A DNA stretch of 64,000 bases from contig JAKVBI010000010.1 of assembly GCA_022447545.1 (NCBI GenBank), forward strand, positions 317,996-381,995. Direction: 5' to 3'. The position numbers and the translations under genes were made by a program. Under the pieces are notes generated by a model. That model saw nothing but the letters and a program-made list of their open reading frames with translations, had not been told where the DNA came from and did not search any database. Source of the stretch: Myxococcota bacterium (lineage in GTDB: Bacteria > Myxococcota_A > UBA9160 > SMWR01). Shown one piece after another: positions 48,221 through 56,730 of the stretch; the stretch's first letter is position 1, and every line of letters begins with the position of its first letter.

Positions 48221-49354
48221 CTAGGCCACCAACTTTCGATAGGTTCGGGCCATTCGTGCCACGGTCTGGGACACGTCGTGAGCAAAGGCCATCTCACGCC
48301 CACGCTCCGCGAGGCGCTTGGCAAGGGCGGGATCTCCCAGGAGTTCCAGGAGCCGTATCGCAATGGCTTCGCTATCGCGGGGCGGCAATCGGAAACCGTT
48401 CTGCCCGTCATCGACCATCTCGGCCAGCCCACAAGTCGTGGTAATGAGAACTGCGCAGCGAGCCGCCCAGGCCTCGAACAACACGAGTGGGCCCCCTTCT
48501 TCGAGTGAGGGAATGACGCAAATATCCGAATCCTGGAGAATTGCGGCCACATCCTCCCTGTGTCCGAGAAAGTGCACGCGGTCTCCGATTCCCAGGCTCT
48601 CGGTCATTTCGATCAGAGGCGACGCGTCCTCACCGTCCCCGACCACGATAAAGCTCGTATCGCGCGTCTGGGAAAGCACGGCACCCGCGGCCTCCAGGAA
48701 GTATCGGTGACCTTTGATCTCGTTCAGTCGCCCCACGATGGCGACCACGCGGTGGTGGGGCGGGATTCGGTTCTGTTGGCGCCATCCGTCATGAAGATCC
48801 AAAACGTCCCGTGAGCCACCGTCCGCGAAGGCATCCAGAGGGATCCCGTTGTAGACCACTTCCATGCGCTCTTCGTCCATGTACCGCTGATCGACCATGA
48901 ATCGCTTCGTAGCCTGAGAAATCGCGATGCCGTGGGTTGTCAACCTGGACAAGAGCCGATCCGCAACCTGCTGGACCCGGGGAACCCGGTCGTTGGCGAT
49001 GTGCTCGTGGACGATGCACGGAACCCCGAGCATCCGAGCTGTAATTCGGCCGAAATTGCTCGCTCCGTATCCGTGAAGATGCAGAAGATCGGAATCGAGT
49101 CGACGCGCGAGAGCGATGAGGGCCAGGAGCGCGCGAGGATCCGTGGAACTCATTCCCAGATAGTGCATGGAGACCCCGGACTGCTCGAGGAAGATCCCCG
49201 CAGAATCCTGGGTGCGCAGACTCACGGCCGCGATTTCGAACTCTTCTTCGGAGAATGACGGTAACCACCAACCGCACAGTCGAGTTACGCCGTGAAGTTG
49301 CGAATCGCCCACCGTCAATTTGTCGAGTACGTGGAGGATACGAATCCGGGGCAT
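48221..49354 (-). CDS. Glycosyltransferase family 4 (GT-B)
   Basis: A 377-aa GT4. It begins RIRILHVLDKLTVGDSQLHG. The N-domain has SDLLHLHGYGASNFGRITARM and CIVHEHIANDRV; the C-domain has VVAIVGRLNEIKGHRYFLEAA, FIVVGDGEDASPLIEM, VHFLGHREDVAAIL and IPSLEEGGPLVLFEAWA, the usual EGxPxxxxEA nucleotide-sugar site. The frame is open upstream to 49708, but the GT4 fold begins at ATG 49354, and the extra part is antisense to the deacetylase leader, so 49354 is chosen. Convergent with the giant gene (21-base gap containing CCAAGCTTGG). Substrate unknown. Confidence 0.87.
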   Translation of the reverse strand: MPRIRILHVLDKLTVGDSQLHGVTRLCGWWLPSFSEEEFEIAAVSLRTQDSAGIFLEQSGVSMHYLGMSSTDPRALLALIALARRLDSDLLHLHGYGASNFGRITARMLGVPCIVHEHIANDRVPRVQQVADRLLSRLTTHGIAISQATKRFMVDQRYMDEERMEVVYNGIPLDAFADGGSRDVLDLHDGWRQQNRIPPHHRVVAIVGRLNEIKGHRYFLEAAGAVLSQTRDTSFIVVGDGEDASPLIEMTESLGIGDRVHFLGHREDVAAILQDSDICVIPSLEEGGPLVLFEAWAARCAVLITTTCGLAEMVDDGQNGFRLPPRDSEAIAIRLLELLGDPALAKRLAERGREMAFAHDVSQTVARMARTYRKLVA

Positions 49355-49564
49355 GTCGCAGGTCGACCTTTCAAGGAAATCTTGGAAAGAGTGATGGCGC
49401 GCCTCCCTGGATCGACCTGAGCCGTCCTCGGATGTAGTGAAATCGCAACTTCGAGCAGCATCGGTCTCAAGGCCGCCGAAAGCCTGGACGAAATGCATAG
49501 ACGCGGCCCCCTGGGATCGGACCCTGGATGGCCGGCACCGCGCGCTTCCGCTCAGGCTCGAAGG

Positions 49565-50770
49565 ATGAAGCAAAACTTGAACACGCGCATCGCGCGTAGC
49601 TACCGCAAGAACATCGATGAGGTCCTCGCCTTCGCGCAAGGATCGATGCCTTCGTTCGTGATGCGAGGAAGCGACCCCCCCGATGAGCCTCCGATCTTCT
49701 GCTTTCACGAAGTCGACTCAAAGCGTTTCGAGTCTCAACTCCTCCACCTGAGCAGAGGCGGATATCGCTGTCTCGGAGCACTCGAACTTTCCGAAAAGCT
49801 TGCGGATCGAAACGGCGACGGCCGGGAGGTCGCACTGACCTTCGATGATGGCACCTGGTCGTTTTGGGCTCATGCCTTCCCACTCATTAGACATTACGGA
49901 TTTCGTGCCATTCTCTTCGTAATCCCGAGCCTCGTGCCCGAAGATGACTCGCTCCATCCCAACCTCGAGGATGTCTGGCGTGGGAAAGCGAGCGTCGAGG
50001 ATCTCAAGGAACGGGGACGCCACCAACCGCTCTGTACCTGGCGCGAAATCGAAATCATGCACCAGAGCGGTGTCGTGGATATCCAGTCCCATTCCATGAC
50101 GCACTCACGCGTCCCCATCTCGGGTCGGATCCAAGATTTCTTTTTACCCGGATACCCGGTTGAAACCTACGGCAACGTCAATCTGCCGGTTCCGACGGGC
50201 GACAACCCACGATCCCCCAACCGGGCACTCGCCTGGGGAGCTCCCATTCTCCAAAGTGCCTCGCGCATGGCGGGAACACGGCGATATTTCGAATCTGAAG
50301 AGGCCGTAGCTCGACTCGTCGATCATGTCGCACAAGCGGGCGGAGCACCGTTTTTCGACCGGCGTCGATGGCGAGCCGAGTTGGCCCAAAGCTGGCGAAC
50401 GGCCGCTCACGACCAAGCCGAATTCGAGTCTCGAAGCGAAATGGAACGAGCGATTCTCTGGGAGCTTTCGGAATCAAAACGAGTCCTCGAGGAGCGACTC
50501 GAGGGAAACCAGGTAAGCCACTTCTGTTACCCGTGGTTCGAGGGCTCACTATTCTCGGATTCGTTGGCCAGTCGTGCCGGCTACGAGACCGTGCACTACG
50601 GCCTTTCGCTGCCATCGATTTCCGGTGAAGACAGGCCTCCCACGCTGCGAGCCAGACGCCTGTCCGAGGATTTCCTCTTTCGCCTCCCGGGTCCGGGGCG
50701 TGTCTCCCTGTATCGCATCGGCTTCGATCGCATCAACGGGCGGCCTTTTTCAGTTGGGAGTGAAACGTGA
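49565..50770 (+). CDS. Polysaccharide deacetylase-family protein (NodB-like)
   Basis: A 401-aa protein with a carbohydrate esterase family 4 domain. The motif VALTFDDGTWSFW gives the catalytic Asp and metal Asp, and SHSMTHSRV gives the His-x3-His metal pair. Motifs later in the sequence (QVSHFCYPWFEG) match NodB motif 4. An insertion of about 150 residues separates SHSMTHS from the last motifs. There is no signal peptide, so it may deacetylate cytosolic lipid-linked sugars. The start is ATG 49565; an ATG at 49493 would add 24 residues. The stop overlaps the flippase start (GTGA), so it heads a tightly coupled operon. Confidence 0.85.
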   Translation: MKQNLNTRIARSYRKNIDEVLAFAQGSMPSFVMRGSDPPDEPPIFCFHEVDSKRFESQLLHLSRGGYRCLGALELSEKLADRNGDGREVALTFDDGTWSFWAHAFPLIRHYGFRAILFVIPSLVPEDDSLHPNLEDVWRGKASVEDLKERGRHQPLCTWREIEIMHQSGVVDIQSHSMTHSRVPISGRIQDFFLPGYPVETYGNVNLPVPTGDNPRSPNRALAWGAPILQSASRMAGTRRYFESEEAVARLVDHVAQAGGAPFFDRRRWRAELAQSWRTAAHDQAEFESRSEMERAILWELSESKRVLEERLEGNQVSHFCYPWFEGSLFSDSLASRAGYETVHYGLSLPSISGEDRPPTLRARRLSEDFLFRLPGPGRVSLYRIGFDRINGRPFSVGSET

Positions 50771-52260
50771 AAAGGGGAGGCCGCGGCGTTTCCAATCGGA
50801 TCGCCCGAAATTTCAGCACCATGACATCCGTCAAGGTTGCAAGCGACCTATTCACCTTCGCGCTCTTCGTGACGATTTCGCGAACGTTTGGACAGGAGGG
50901 GGTAGGGCAGTACTCGTTCGCCATGGCGGTAACGGGTTTCTGTGCCCTCTTTGCGGACTTTGGTCTCTACAACCTGACGGTCCAGAAGGTAAGCCGAAAA
51001 TCCGGTAGCCCCATCGAAGACATCGGTGTGATCCTGACATTGCGTTTGCTTTGTAGCGGTCTGGGTTTGCTCCTGATCCTGGCAGTGCTCCCGTGGCTCC
51101 CGCTCTCACCCGTGGGAATCGAACTCGTTCGGCTCCTGGCGATCTATCAAGTCGCATATCGGCTCACACTCGGATTGGCAGCATTCTTCGTCGCTCGTGA
51201 GCGTATGGGAACTCTCGCGGGTCTCGAATTCGGACTTCGCTGCGTGGCGGCGCTGGGCGGGATGGGCGTGGCCATGGCCGGCGGAGATCTCATCATGGCG
51301 GTTTCCATCCTACCCGCAACGGCCTGTCTCGAGGTCTTCGTTGCCCTCGGTCTGATCATCCGTTCCTTCGGAATTCCCAAGCTTTGCCTGTCTCCCTCGA
51401 AACTCTGGGAGATGGCTGTGAGGTCCACCCCCTATGGGATGTCCGGCCTGCTGTTCCAATTGCAGTCCCGGATGGACGTGCTGCTCCTGGGGGTCTTGCT
51501 GTCCGAGGCGGCGGTGGGCGTCTACAACGCCGGCTACCGAATCGTATTCCTGCTTTCCTTCCTGGCCTACTACGCAGGGATGGCCATCTTTCCCGTCGCT
51601 TCTCGCTTTCATGCCGAGAGTGCGGAAAGTCTGCGCGAACTCTACCACTCGACCCTTCGCATCTTCGTCCTTGTGGCAATCCCTGCTGCTTCCGGCCTTG
51701 CGCTGATTGCTCCCGAACTCGTAACTCTCGTCTTCGGGGATGACTTCGAGGCGACCGTCCCCGTTCTCCGCGGGCTCGCGATCCTCGTGTTCGTGTCTGG
51801 CCTCAAGAACCTCCTGAACATCTTCATGATGGCGTCGGAGCGTCAGAACGAGCGCCTTCGCAGTCAATGGTGGGCGGCCACTGCGAACCTGCTTCTTGCA
51901 CTGCTCTTGATTCCGATTTGGGGGATCGTCGGAGCCGTGGCTGCTGTTGTCACAGCAGAGACCTTTCTGTGCCTTCTTCTTCTCACCAAACTCCGGTCCG
52001 AAGTCGGTTGGCCCGAAATCGGGGGCCGATTGTGCGCCGCTGTTCTGGGAAGCTGTGCCTTCGGGGTGCCCACCCTGATGTGGGGCGGTGTTCCGATGGT
52101 CGTCTTGGTGCCTACCGCCATCGTCGCCTACGGAATCGTCCTGGGTTGCTTTCCCGGCGTTCGAAATGCCGAGTTGACCCTGTTGGTACGGCAAGTACGG
52201 AGAAACGAAGGGGACCGTCCTAGTAAAACCCTCGTGGGAAATGGAGCCATTCAGGAGTGA
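50767..52260 (+). CDS. Wzx-type oligosaccharide flippase (MOP superfamily)
   Basis: A 497-aa protein with about 12-14 membrane helices, a MATE/Wzx-like polytopic membrane protein that flips lipid-linked oligosaccharide across the inner membrane. Characteristic segments are RIARNFSTMTSVKVASDLFTF at the start, FGQEGVGQYSFAMAVTGF, GFRIVFLLSFLAYYAGMAIFP-like, and the repeating polar turns of the family. The GTG at 50767 overlaps the previous stop, and its own stop overlaps the next start. It supports a Wzx/Wzy-type surface polysaccharide route, though a polymerase was not identified in the window. Confidence 0.87.
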   Translation: MKRGGRGVSNRIARNFSTMTSVKVASDLFTFALFVTISRTFGQEGVGQYSFAMAVTGFCALFADFGLYNLTVQKVSRKSGSPIEDIGVILTLRLLCSGLGLLLILAVLPWLPLSPVGIELVRLLAIYQVAYRLTLGLAAFFVARERMGTLAGLEFGLRCVAALGGMGVAMAGGDLIMAVSILPATACLEVFVALGLIIRSFGIPKLCLSPSKLWEMAVRSTPYGMSGLLFQLQSRMDVLLLGVLLSEAAVGVYNAGYRIVFLLSFLAYYAGMAIFPVASRFHAESAESLRELYHSTLRIFVLVAIPAASGLALIAPELVTLVFGDDFEATVPVLRGLAILVFVSGLKNLLNIFMMASERQNERLRSQWWAATANLLLALLLIPIWGIVGAVAAVVTAETFLCLLLLTKLRSEVGWPEIGGRLCAAVLGSCAFGVPTLMWGGVPMVVLVPTAIVAYGIVLGCFPGVRNAELTLLVRQVRRNEGDRPSKTLVGNGAIQE

Positions 52261-53675
52261 GTGCAAAAAACACCCCGAGAGATTTCATCGTCGGAGACGA
52301 AGAAGAGATCGCCGACCATATCGGCGAGGTCTTTGGAGCAGCTCTACAGCGTTTCACCATCGAACTCGAGGATCTTGGAATCGGCTACTGCGTCGTCCGA
52401 AATTTCGCAGAGTTGCCCGATCGGGTCCGGGGCGACGTGGATCTCCTGATCGAGCCCGATCGTCTGGACGAAGCCGAAGCGGCCTTGTCATCCCTTGGCT
52501 CCGACACCTTCGTGGCGCGTCGCATTGAGCGAGACGGGCACCTGTTGATCTGGGTCGGGAGTCGAACCGAGGTGCGGAAAGCCATCGAAGAGGAACGCGA
52601 GGCGGTCTGGCTCGAACTCGACCTGGTGACTTCACTTTCCTGGCACGGAATTTCGTATTTGGATACGACCGATGTCCTGAGTCGAAGCCGTCGTCACCGG
52701 GGCTTTTGGGTCACGAGCCCCGCCGATGAAGCCTGCCACGTTCTCTGTCACGGCCTGCTCGACAAGCCGCGGGTAAGTGCCCGCTACCAGCAGTTGTTGC
52801 GCAACGCCTATGGACGGTACGGGGCCAGTTTCCTGCGCCCGTTGTTGCCCTCTCTGGGAGCCCGAGCCCTCAGTGAACTGACCCTCGCTGTGAGAAGCGG
52901 CACGTATCCGGAGCGACTGTCTCGACTCGTGCGCCGCCGGCTTTCCCTTCGGGGGCCTCGATCCACTTCATCCATGCTGATGTATCAGTATCGACGTGCC
53001 GGTCGGCGCTTGACGACTGCAATCCATCCGCCCGGACCTCTGATCGCGACTGCTGGACCCGACGGATCGGGGAAGAGCACTCTACTGGCCGCCTTGGGCA
53101 CTCTCCTCGGAGGACTTTACCGACCCACCCGCTCTCAATACATGGGCTGGAAGGAGTTCGTGCTCCCCACCAAACGAATCCTGGCTTCACTTCGGAGCGG
53201 GCAAAAACCCTCGCGATCGACAGTCGTGTTCGATCACCACCCGACGATGGAACCAGAGGCGACGGTGGGGTGGGCGCACAACTTCTCCGTGATTCACTAC
53301 TTCATCGATCTTTGGGCACGCTACCTGTTGGCGATACGGCCGGTGATGCTTCGAGGAGGTCTGGTCCTGTGTGATCGTTATTTCTTCGACGTACTGATTC
53401 AAGAGGTGCTGCTCTGCGAAAATCGGGCATCTCGCCGCTTACTGCTTGCAGCGACACCCGGCCCCGACGTCACGGCGTTGTTCGTAGGAGATGCCGTGAC
53501 AATCGCTGCTCGCAAGGGTGAACTGACCCCGGAACGAACCGAGAGACAACTCCAAGCCCTCGCGATCTTGACGGGAAAACGAGGCGTGGTCTGCATCGAC
53601 GCACACAAACCCGTTTCCGATAACCTCGAAACGATTCTCCACCAACTGCTTCCGGCTTGGAGCGAGGGCGCTTGA
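52257..53675 (+). CDS. Nucleotidyltransferase-like / P-loop kinase fusion protein
   Basis: A 472-aa fusion. The N-terminal half has CVVRNFAELPDRVRGDVDLLI, which is a minimal nucleotidyltransferase-like (MNT) pattern with Asp-x-Asp. The C-terminal half starts with AGPDGSGKSTLLAALGTLLG, a Walker A as in thymidylate kinase-like proteins (about residue 265-275), with a CDRYFFDVLIQEV motif near 370 that corresponds to the DR(Y/H) motif of TMP kinases. Such kinases are seen in exopolysaccharide clusters. Start GTG 52257 overlaps the flippase stop. Substrate unknown: sugar phosphate or small acceptor is the main guess. Confidence 0.65.
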   Translation: MSAKNTPRDFIVGDEEEIADHIGEVFGAALQRFTIELEDLGIGYCVVRNFAELPDRVRGDVDLLIEPDRLDEAEAALSSLGSDTFVARRIERDGHLLIWVGSRTEVRKAIEEEREAVWLELDLVTSLSWHGISYLDTTDVLSRSRRHRGFWVTSPADEACHVLCHGLLDKPRVSARYQQLLRNAYGRYGASFLRPLLPSLGARALSELTLAVRSGTYPERLSRLVRRRLSLRGPRSTSSMLMYQYRRAGRRLTTAIHPPGPLIATAGPDGSGKSTLLAALGTLLGGLYRPTRSQYMGWKEFVLPTKRILASLRSGQKPSRSTVVFDHHPTMEPEATVGWAHNFSVIHYFIDLWARYLLAIRPVMLRGGLVLCDRYFFDVLIQEVLLCENRASRRLLLAATPGPDVTALFVGDAVTIAARKGELTPERTERQLQALAILTGKRGVVCIDAHKPVSDNLETILHQLLPAWSEGA

Positions 53676-53678
53676 GAC

Positions 53679-55262
53679 ATGCGGCAGGCGGGCCTTCTCG
53701 ATCTCTTTCCACTCTTCCTCTTCGAGCGCGGAACTGCCCGGGGGGCCACGGTCGTCCTCGACAACCCCGAACTCGGACGCCTGATGCTCTCACCCGGTCC
53801 CGACGCGGGACGCATCGTCGTGGCCGTCGCCAAATCCCGAGAATCTCTTGAACTGACCCGAAGCCACTGGGATCCGAGTCAGGCACCCGATCCGTTGCTC
53901 GTGCGCGCGGATCCTTCCCACCCGCCGTTTGCCCAGGGAGCGGTGGCGCAGTTGGTTTCGTGCGACAAGCCCCCGGAAGCATGGCAGCGAACCCTCTCGT
54001 CCAACGGTTGCATCACCGTTTTGAACGCCAACGAAGACCCGGAGCGTTCGAAGGTACGGGAATCGGTGTCTGCGAATGAAGTGACCGCCTACGTGCGACC
54101 CGCCGTCGGTGGCGAGTACTTCGTTACCGGAAAGTTCGTCCCTAACCCCTGGCCGTTTCGAAAATTACAGCTGGGTCGAGCACGGATGACTCAGCTCTGG
54201 TTGATGAGGCTCGCCGCAAGGCTTGGACTCGGTTGGGGACCAAGTCGACTCGGGCGCGGCATCACGGTGCGGGTTCAGACCCAAACCGAATCGTCCGGAC
54301 GACTCGATGCGATTCTCGGAGCGCCTTTTCCTGCCGGAGACACCGACGGGGGATTGTTCGTCAAGGCGGGATGGAACGCACTGCTCCTCGGCCTGGGGCG
54401 GAACGAAACGATCGGCAAACTTCCTCTTTCCGACGTGGCGACCGAGCGGATGGCCGAACATGCCGACCAGCTCGAGGCACTCCATTCCCACGAAACGCCT
54501 GCACTGCTGTCCCTGGTACCGCGTGTCCATGTTTCGAGTCGAGTCGAGGGCCAGACCTACTGGGTCGAAGAAAAGCTGCCAGGTGAGCCGGTTTCGACGG
54601 GTCCCCTGGCGTTCGGTGGAAGGCGTCGGACCTTCGAAGCCGCGACACGCCTTTTGCTCGACCTTCACCTTCAGACCCGCCACGAGAGTTTCATCTGGCA
54701 CGAGGAGTTCGAGCGTCTGACCAAGGACCACATCGAACGGATATGGCGCGAGGGCCGGCGGATCGACGAACGATTCGATCTGTCGAGGCTCCACAACGCC
54801 CTCAGCTCGCGGCTCGTGGGGCAACGCCTACCTCTGGTCCGAACACATGGGGATTATTGGCCTGGGAACATCCTGGTGTCCCGTGGGGGTCGCATTTCCG
54901 GTGTTCTCGATTGGGATGCTTCGATTTCCCGCGGTTGGCCGCTCCTCGACCTCCTGCACCTTTTGGCATTCCAGAACAAGCGAAGGGCGTTCTGGGACTT
55001 CGGTAAAACCGTGACTGGCCGCCTGGCCGCCCAAAGGTTCCGGGACTGGGAGCGCTCCAGCGTTGCTGAATACTGCACGAGAATGGAAATCCACCCGTCC
55101 CTCTGGCCGACCTTCATCGGCCTGTACTGGCTAGAGCGGGCTTCGCAGTGGCTTTTTACGGATTTCCATGAAGGGCGACGAAACGACGCTTGGGTTCGAC
55201 GGAACGTGATCGAGGCGGTTCCGCACCTGATCGAACGAATCGAACGCGATCATTCGAGATAG
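53679..55262 (+). CDS. APH-family kinase-like protein in polysaccharide cluster
   Basis: A 527-aa protein. The C-terminal 300 residues show an aminoglycoside-phosphotransferase/choline-kinase fold: VRTHGDYWPGNIL (HxDxxxxN catalytic loop near residue 390) and VLDWDASISRGWPLLDLLHLLA (DFG-equivalent). The N-terminal 200 residues do not match a family I can name. It lies 3 bases after the nucleotidyltransferase/kinase fusion, so it is in the same operon, and its 3' end overlaps the sulfatase-fold gene by 13 bases on the other strand. A small-molecule kinase acting on a sugar, choline-like or amino-alcohol group is inferred. Confidence 0.68.
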   Translation: MRQAGLLDLFPLFLFERGTARGATVVLDNPELGRLMLSPGPDAGRIVVAVAKSRESLELTRSHWDPSQAPDPLLVRADPSHPPFAQGAVAQLVSCDKPPEAWQRTLSSNGCITVLNANEDPERSKVRESVSANEVTAYVRPAVGGEYFVTGKFVPNPWPFRKLQLGRARMTQLWLMRLAARLGLGWGPSRLGRGITVRVQTQTESSGRLDAILGAPFPAGDTDGGLFVKAGWNALLLGLGRNETIGKLPLSDVATERMAEHADQLEALHSHETPALLSLVPRVHVSSRVEGQTYWVEEKLPGEPVSTGPLAFGGRRRTFEAATRLLLDLHLQTRHESFIWHEEFERLTKDHIERIWREGRRIDERFDLSRLHNALSSRLVGQRLPLVRTHGDYWPGNILVSRGGRISGVLDWDASISRGWPLLDLLHLLAFQNKRRAFWDFGKTVTGRLAAQRFRDWERSSVAEYCTRMEIHPSLWPTFIGLYWLERASQWLFTDFHEGRRNDAWVRRNVIEAVPHLIERIERDHSR

Positions 55263-56686
55263 CCCAGGGCTCGCAGTTCGGCTTCGTGACGGGGATCGAA
55301 GTGGAAATTGGAATCGCGATCCTCACTGGTTTCCATCTCTTGCATCCTCCGTCGGAGTTCCTCCGAGAGGCGCGCCCGTGATTCGGAGGGTCCTTCCAAA
55401 TTTGAGGTCTCGCCGGAATCCTGAATCAGATCGTAGAACTCCTCTCGACCTGAGTCCGAAACGATCAACTTACTGGCGTGATCGTGGAGTGAATACAGCC
55501 GCTCCTTGGGCTCCGACCAGATGGTCTTGACGGGGCGTCGCTGGGCAAAAGAGGGGGGTCGCGGTGGCCCGTCCGACTGCCCGAGCAGGAGCGGCACCAG
55601 GGAGCGTCCGTCGGGTGGAATCCCTTTCCTCGGCTCGTCCCCAGGTGCCCTCGAAGCCACGACCTCGTCGAGGGTCCCCAGGAGATCGACGAGCCGCACC
55701 GTCTCGTCCACAACGCGACCGCGCCAGGGCGCCGGCGCCGAGTCCTCCGTCGTGAAGTGAAACAGCAACGGGACGTGAAGTTGCTCCTGGTAGAGGAATC
55801 GACCGTGGCCCAGATAATCGTGACTCCCCAAGCCCTCCCCGTGATCCGACGTGACGATCCAGAGCGTGGTCCCATCGAATCGACGCTCCAGAGTGCGGCT
55901 CAGATAACTCACGAGGCGGTCGACGTAGAGGATCTGGGAGTCGTAACGAAGCAGCGAGAGCGCCGGATCCAGGTCCGACTCCGAGAAGCTACTTGCCGAG
56001 ACTCTGTGGTGCGTCTGGACCCATGCGAGCGTTTCCCGTGCATCCATTTCGGATCCTTCACGAAATTGCTCTCGAACATTCTGATACCGGGCGAGCTGAT
56101 GCCTCCACTCGTGGACATCGTAGAAATGAACCCAGAGGAAGAACTTCGCGTCTCGAGGCCGTTCCGCCAGCCAGCGCTGAGCGTGGCCCAACACCACGTA
56201 CCCCCCACGCGGCCCCTCTTTGGTGGCACTCACCGCCGTCAGGGTTTCGAACCCCGGCCGCAGCCCATCCAGGAATCCGACTCCGGTGAAACCCGCCGTT
56301 TCGTAACCGGCGCGGCGAAACACTGCAGCGAGGGTCTGAAACCTCGAGTCGAGTTGCCCCCCATTTTCGATGACACCGTGCTGATAGGGATGAAGACCGG
56401 TGAACAAACTCGCATGGGAGGGAGCTGTATGACTCGACGCCGAAAAGGCATTGCGAAATACCACACCGTCAGCGGCGAATTGCGACAGAAACGGTGTCGT
56501 TTCAAGAGGATATCCCTGCCAGGACAGGTGATCGGCCCGCAGGGTATCGATGGTGACCAGAACGATGTGATCCGGAACAGGAAGGGCGCTGGGCGGAGCG
56601 GGCGAACAGGCACTTCCCAGAAGGGTTCCGACAAACAGCGCGAGACCTCGCAGAGTTCGCGTTACGACGCGTGTGTACGGGATCAT
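55250..56686 (-). CDS. Sulfatase-fold (alkaline phosphatase superfamily) exported enzyme with Thr nucleophile position
   Basis: A 478-aa protein. An export signal of about 27 residues (TLRGLALFVGTLLGSAC) precedes the fold. The sulfatase-like core has DHIVLVTIDTLRADHLS, with the metal Asp, SSHTAPSHASLFTGL, and TSDHGEGLGSHDYLGHG, giving the metal ligands. The formylglycine site of true sulfatases (Cys-x-Pro-x-Arg) is replaced by Thr87-Ala-Pro-Ser-His. That suits phosphotransferases or phosphodiesterases such as EptA-like or phosphoglycerol-transferring enzymes rather than a sulfatase. The frame continues upstream to 57106 but that part looks spurious, so ATG 56686 is used. It converges with the APH-like gene (13-base overlap). 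Confidence 0.82.
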   Translation of the reverse strand: MIPYTRVVTRTLRGLALFVGTLLGSACSPAPPSALPVPDHIVLVTIDTLRADHLSWQGYPLETTPFLSQFAADGVVFRNAFSASSHTAPSHASLFTGLHPYQHGVIENGGQLDSRFQTLAAVFRRAGYETAGFTGVGFLDGLRPGFETLTAVSATKEGPRGGYVVLGHAQRWLAERPRDAKFFLWVHFYDVHEWRHQLARYQNVREQFREGSEMDARETLAWVQTHHRVSASSFSESDLDPALSLLRYDSQILYVDRLVSYLSRTLERRFDGTTLWIVTSDHGEGLGSHDYLGHGRFLYQEQLHVPLLFHFTTEDSAPAPWRGRVVDETVRLVDLLGTLDEVVASRAPGDEPRKGIPPDGRSLVPLLLGQSDGPPRPPSFAQRRPVKTIWSEPKERLYSLHDHASKLIVSDSGREEFYDLIQDSGETSNLEGPSESRARLSEELRRRMQEMETSEDRDSNFHFDPRHEAELRALGYLE

Positions 56687-56730
56687 GCGTGGGTCCTGGC
56701 TCCACGAGGGGCTCACGGGATTCTCTGAGC

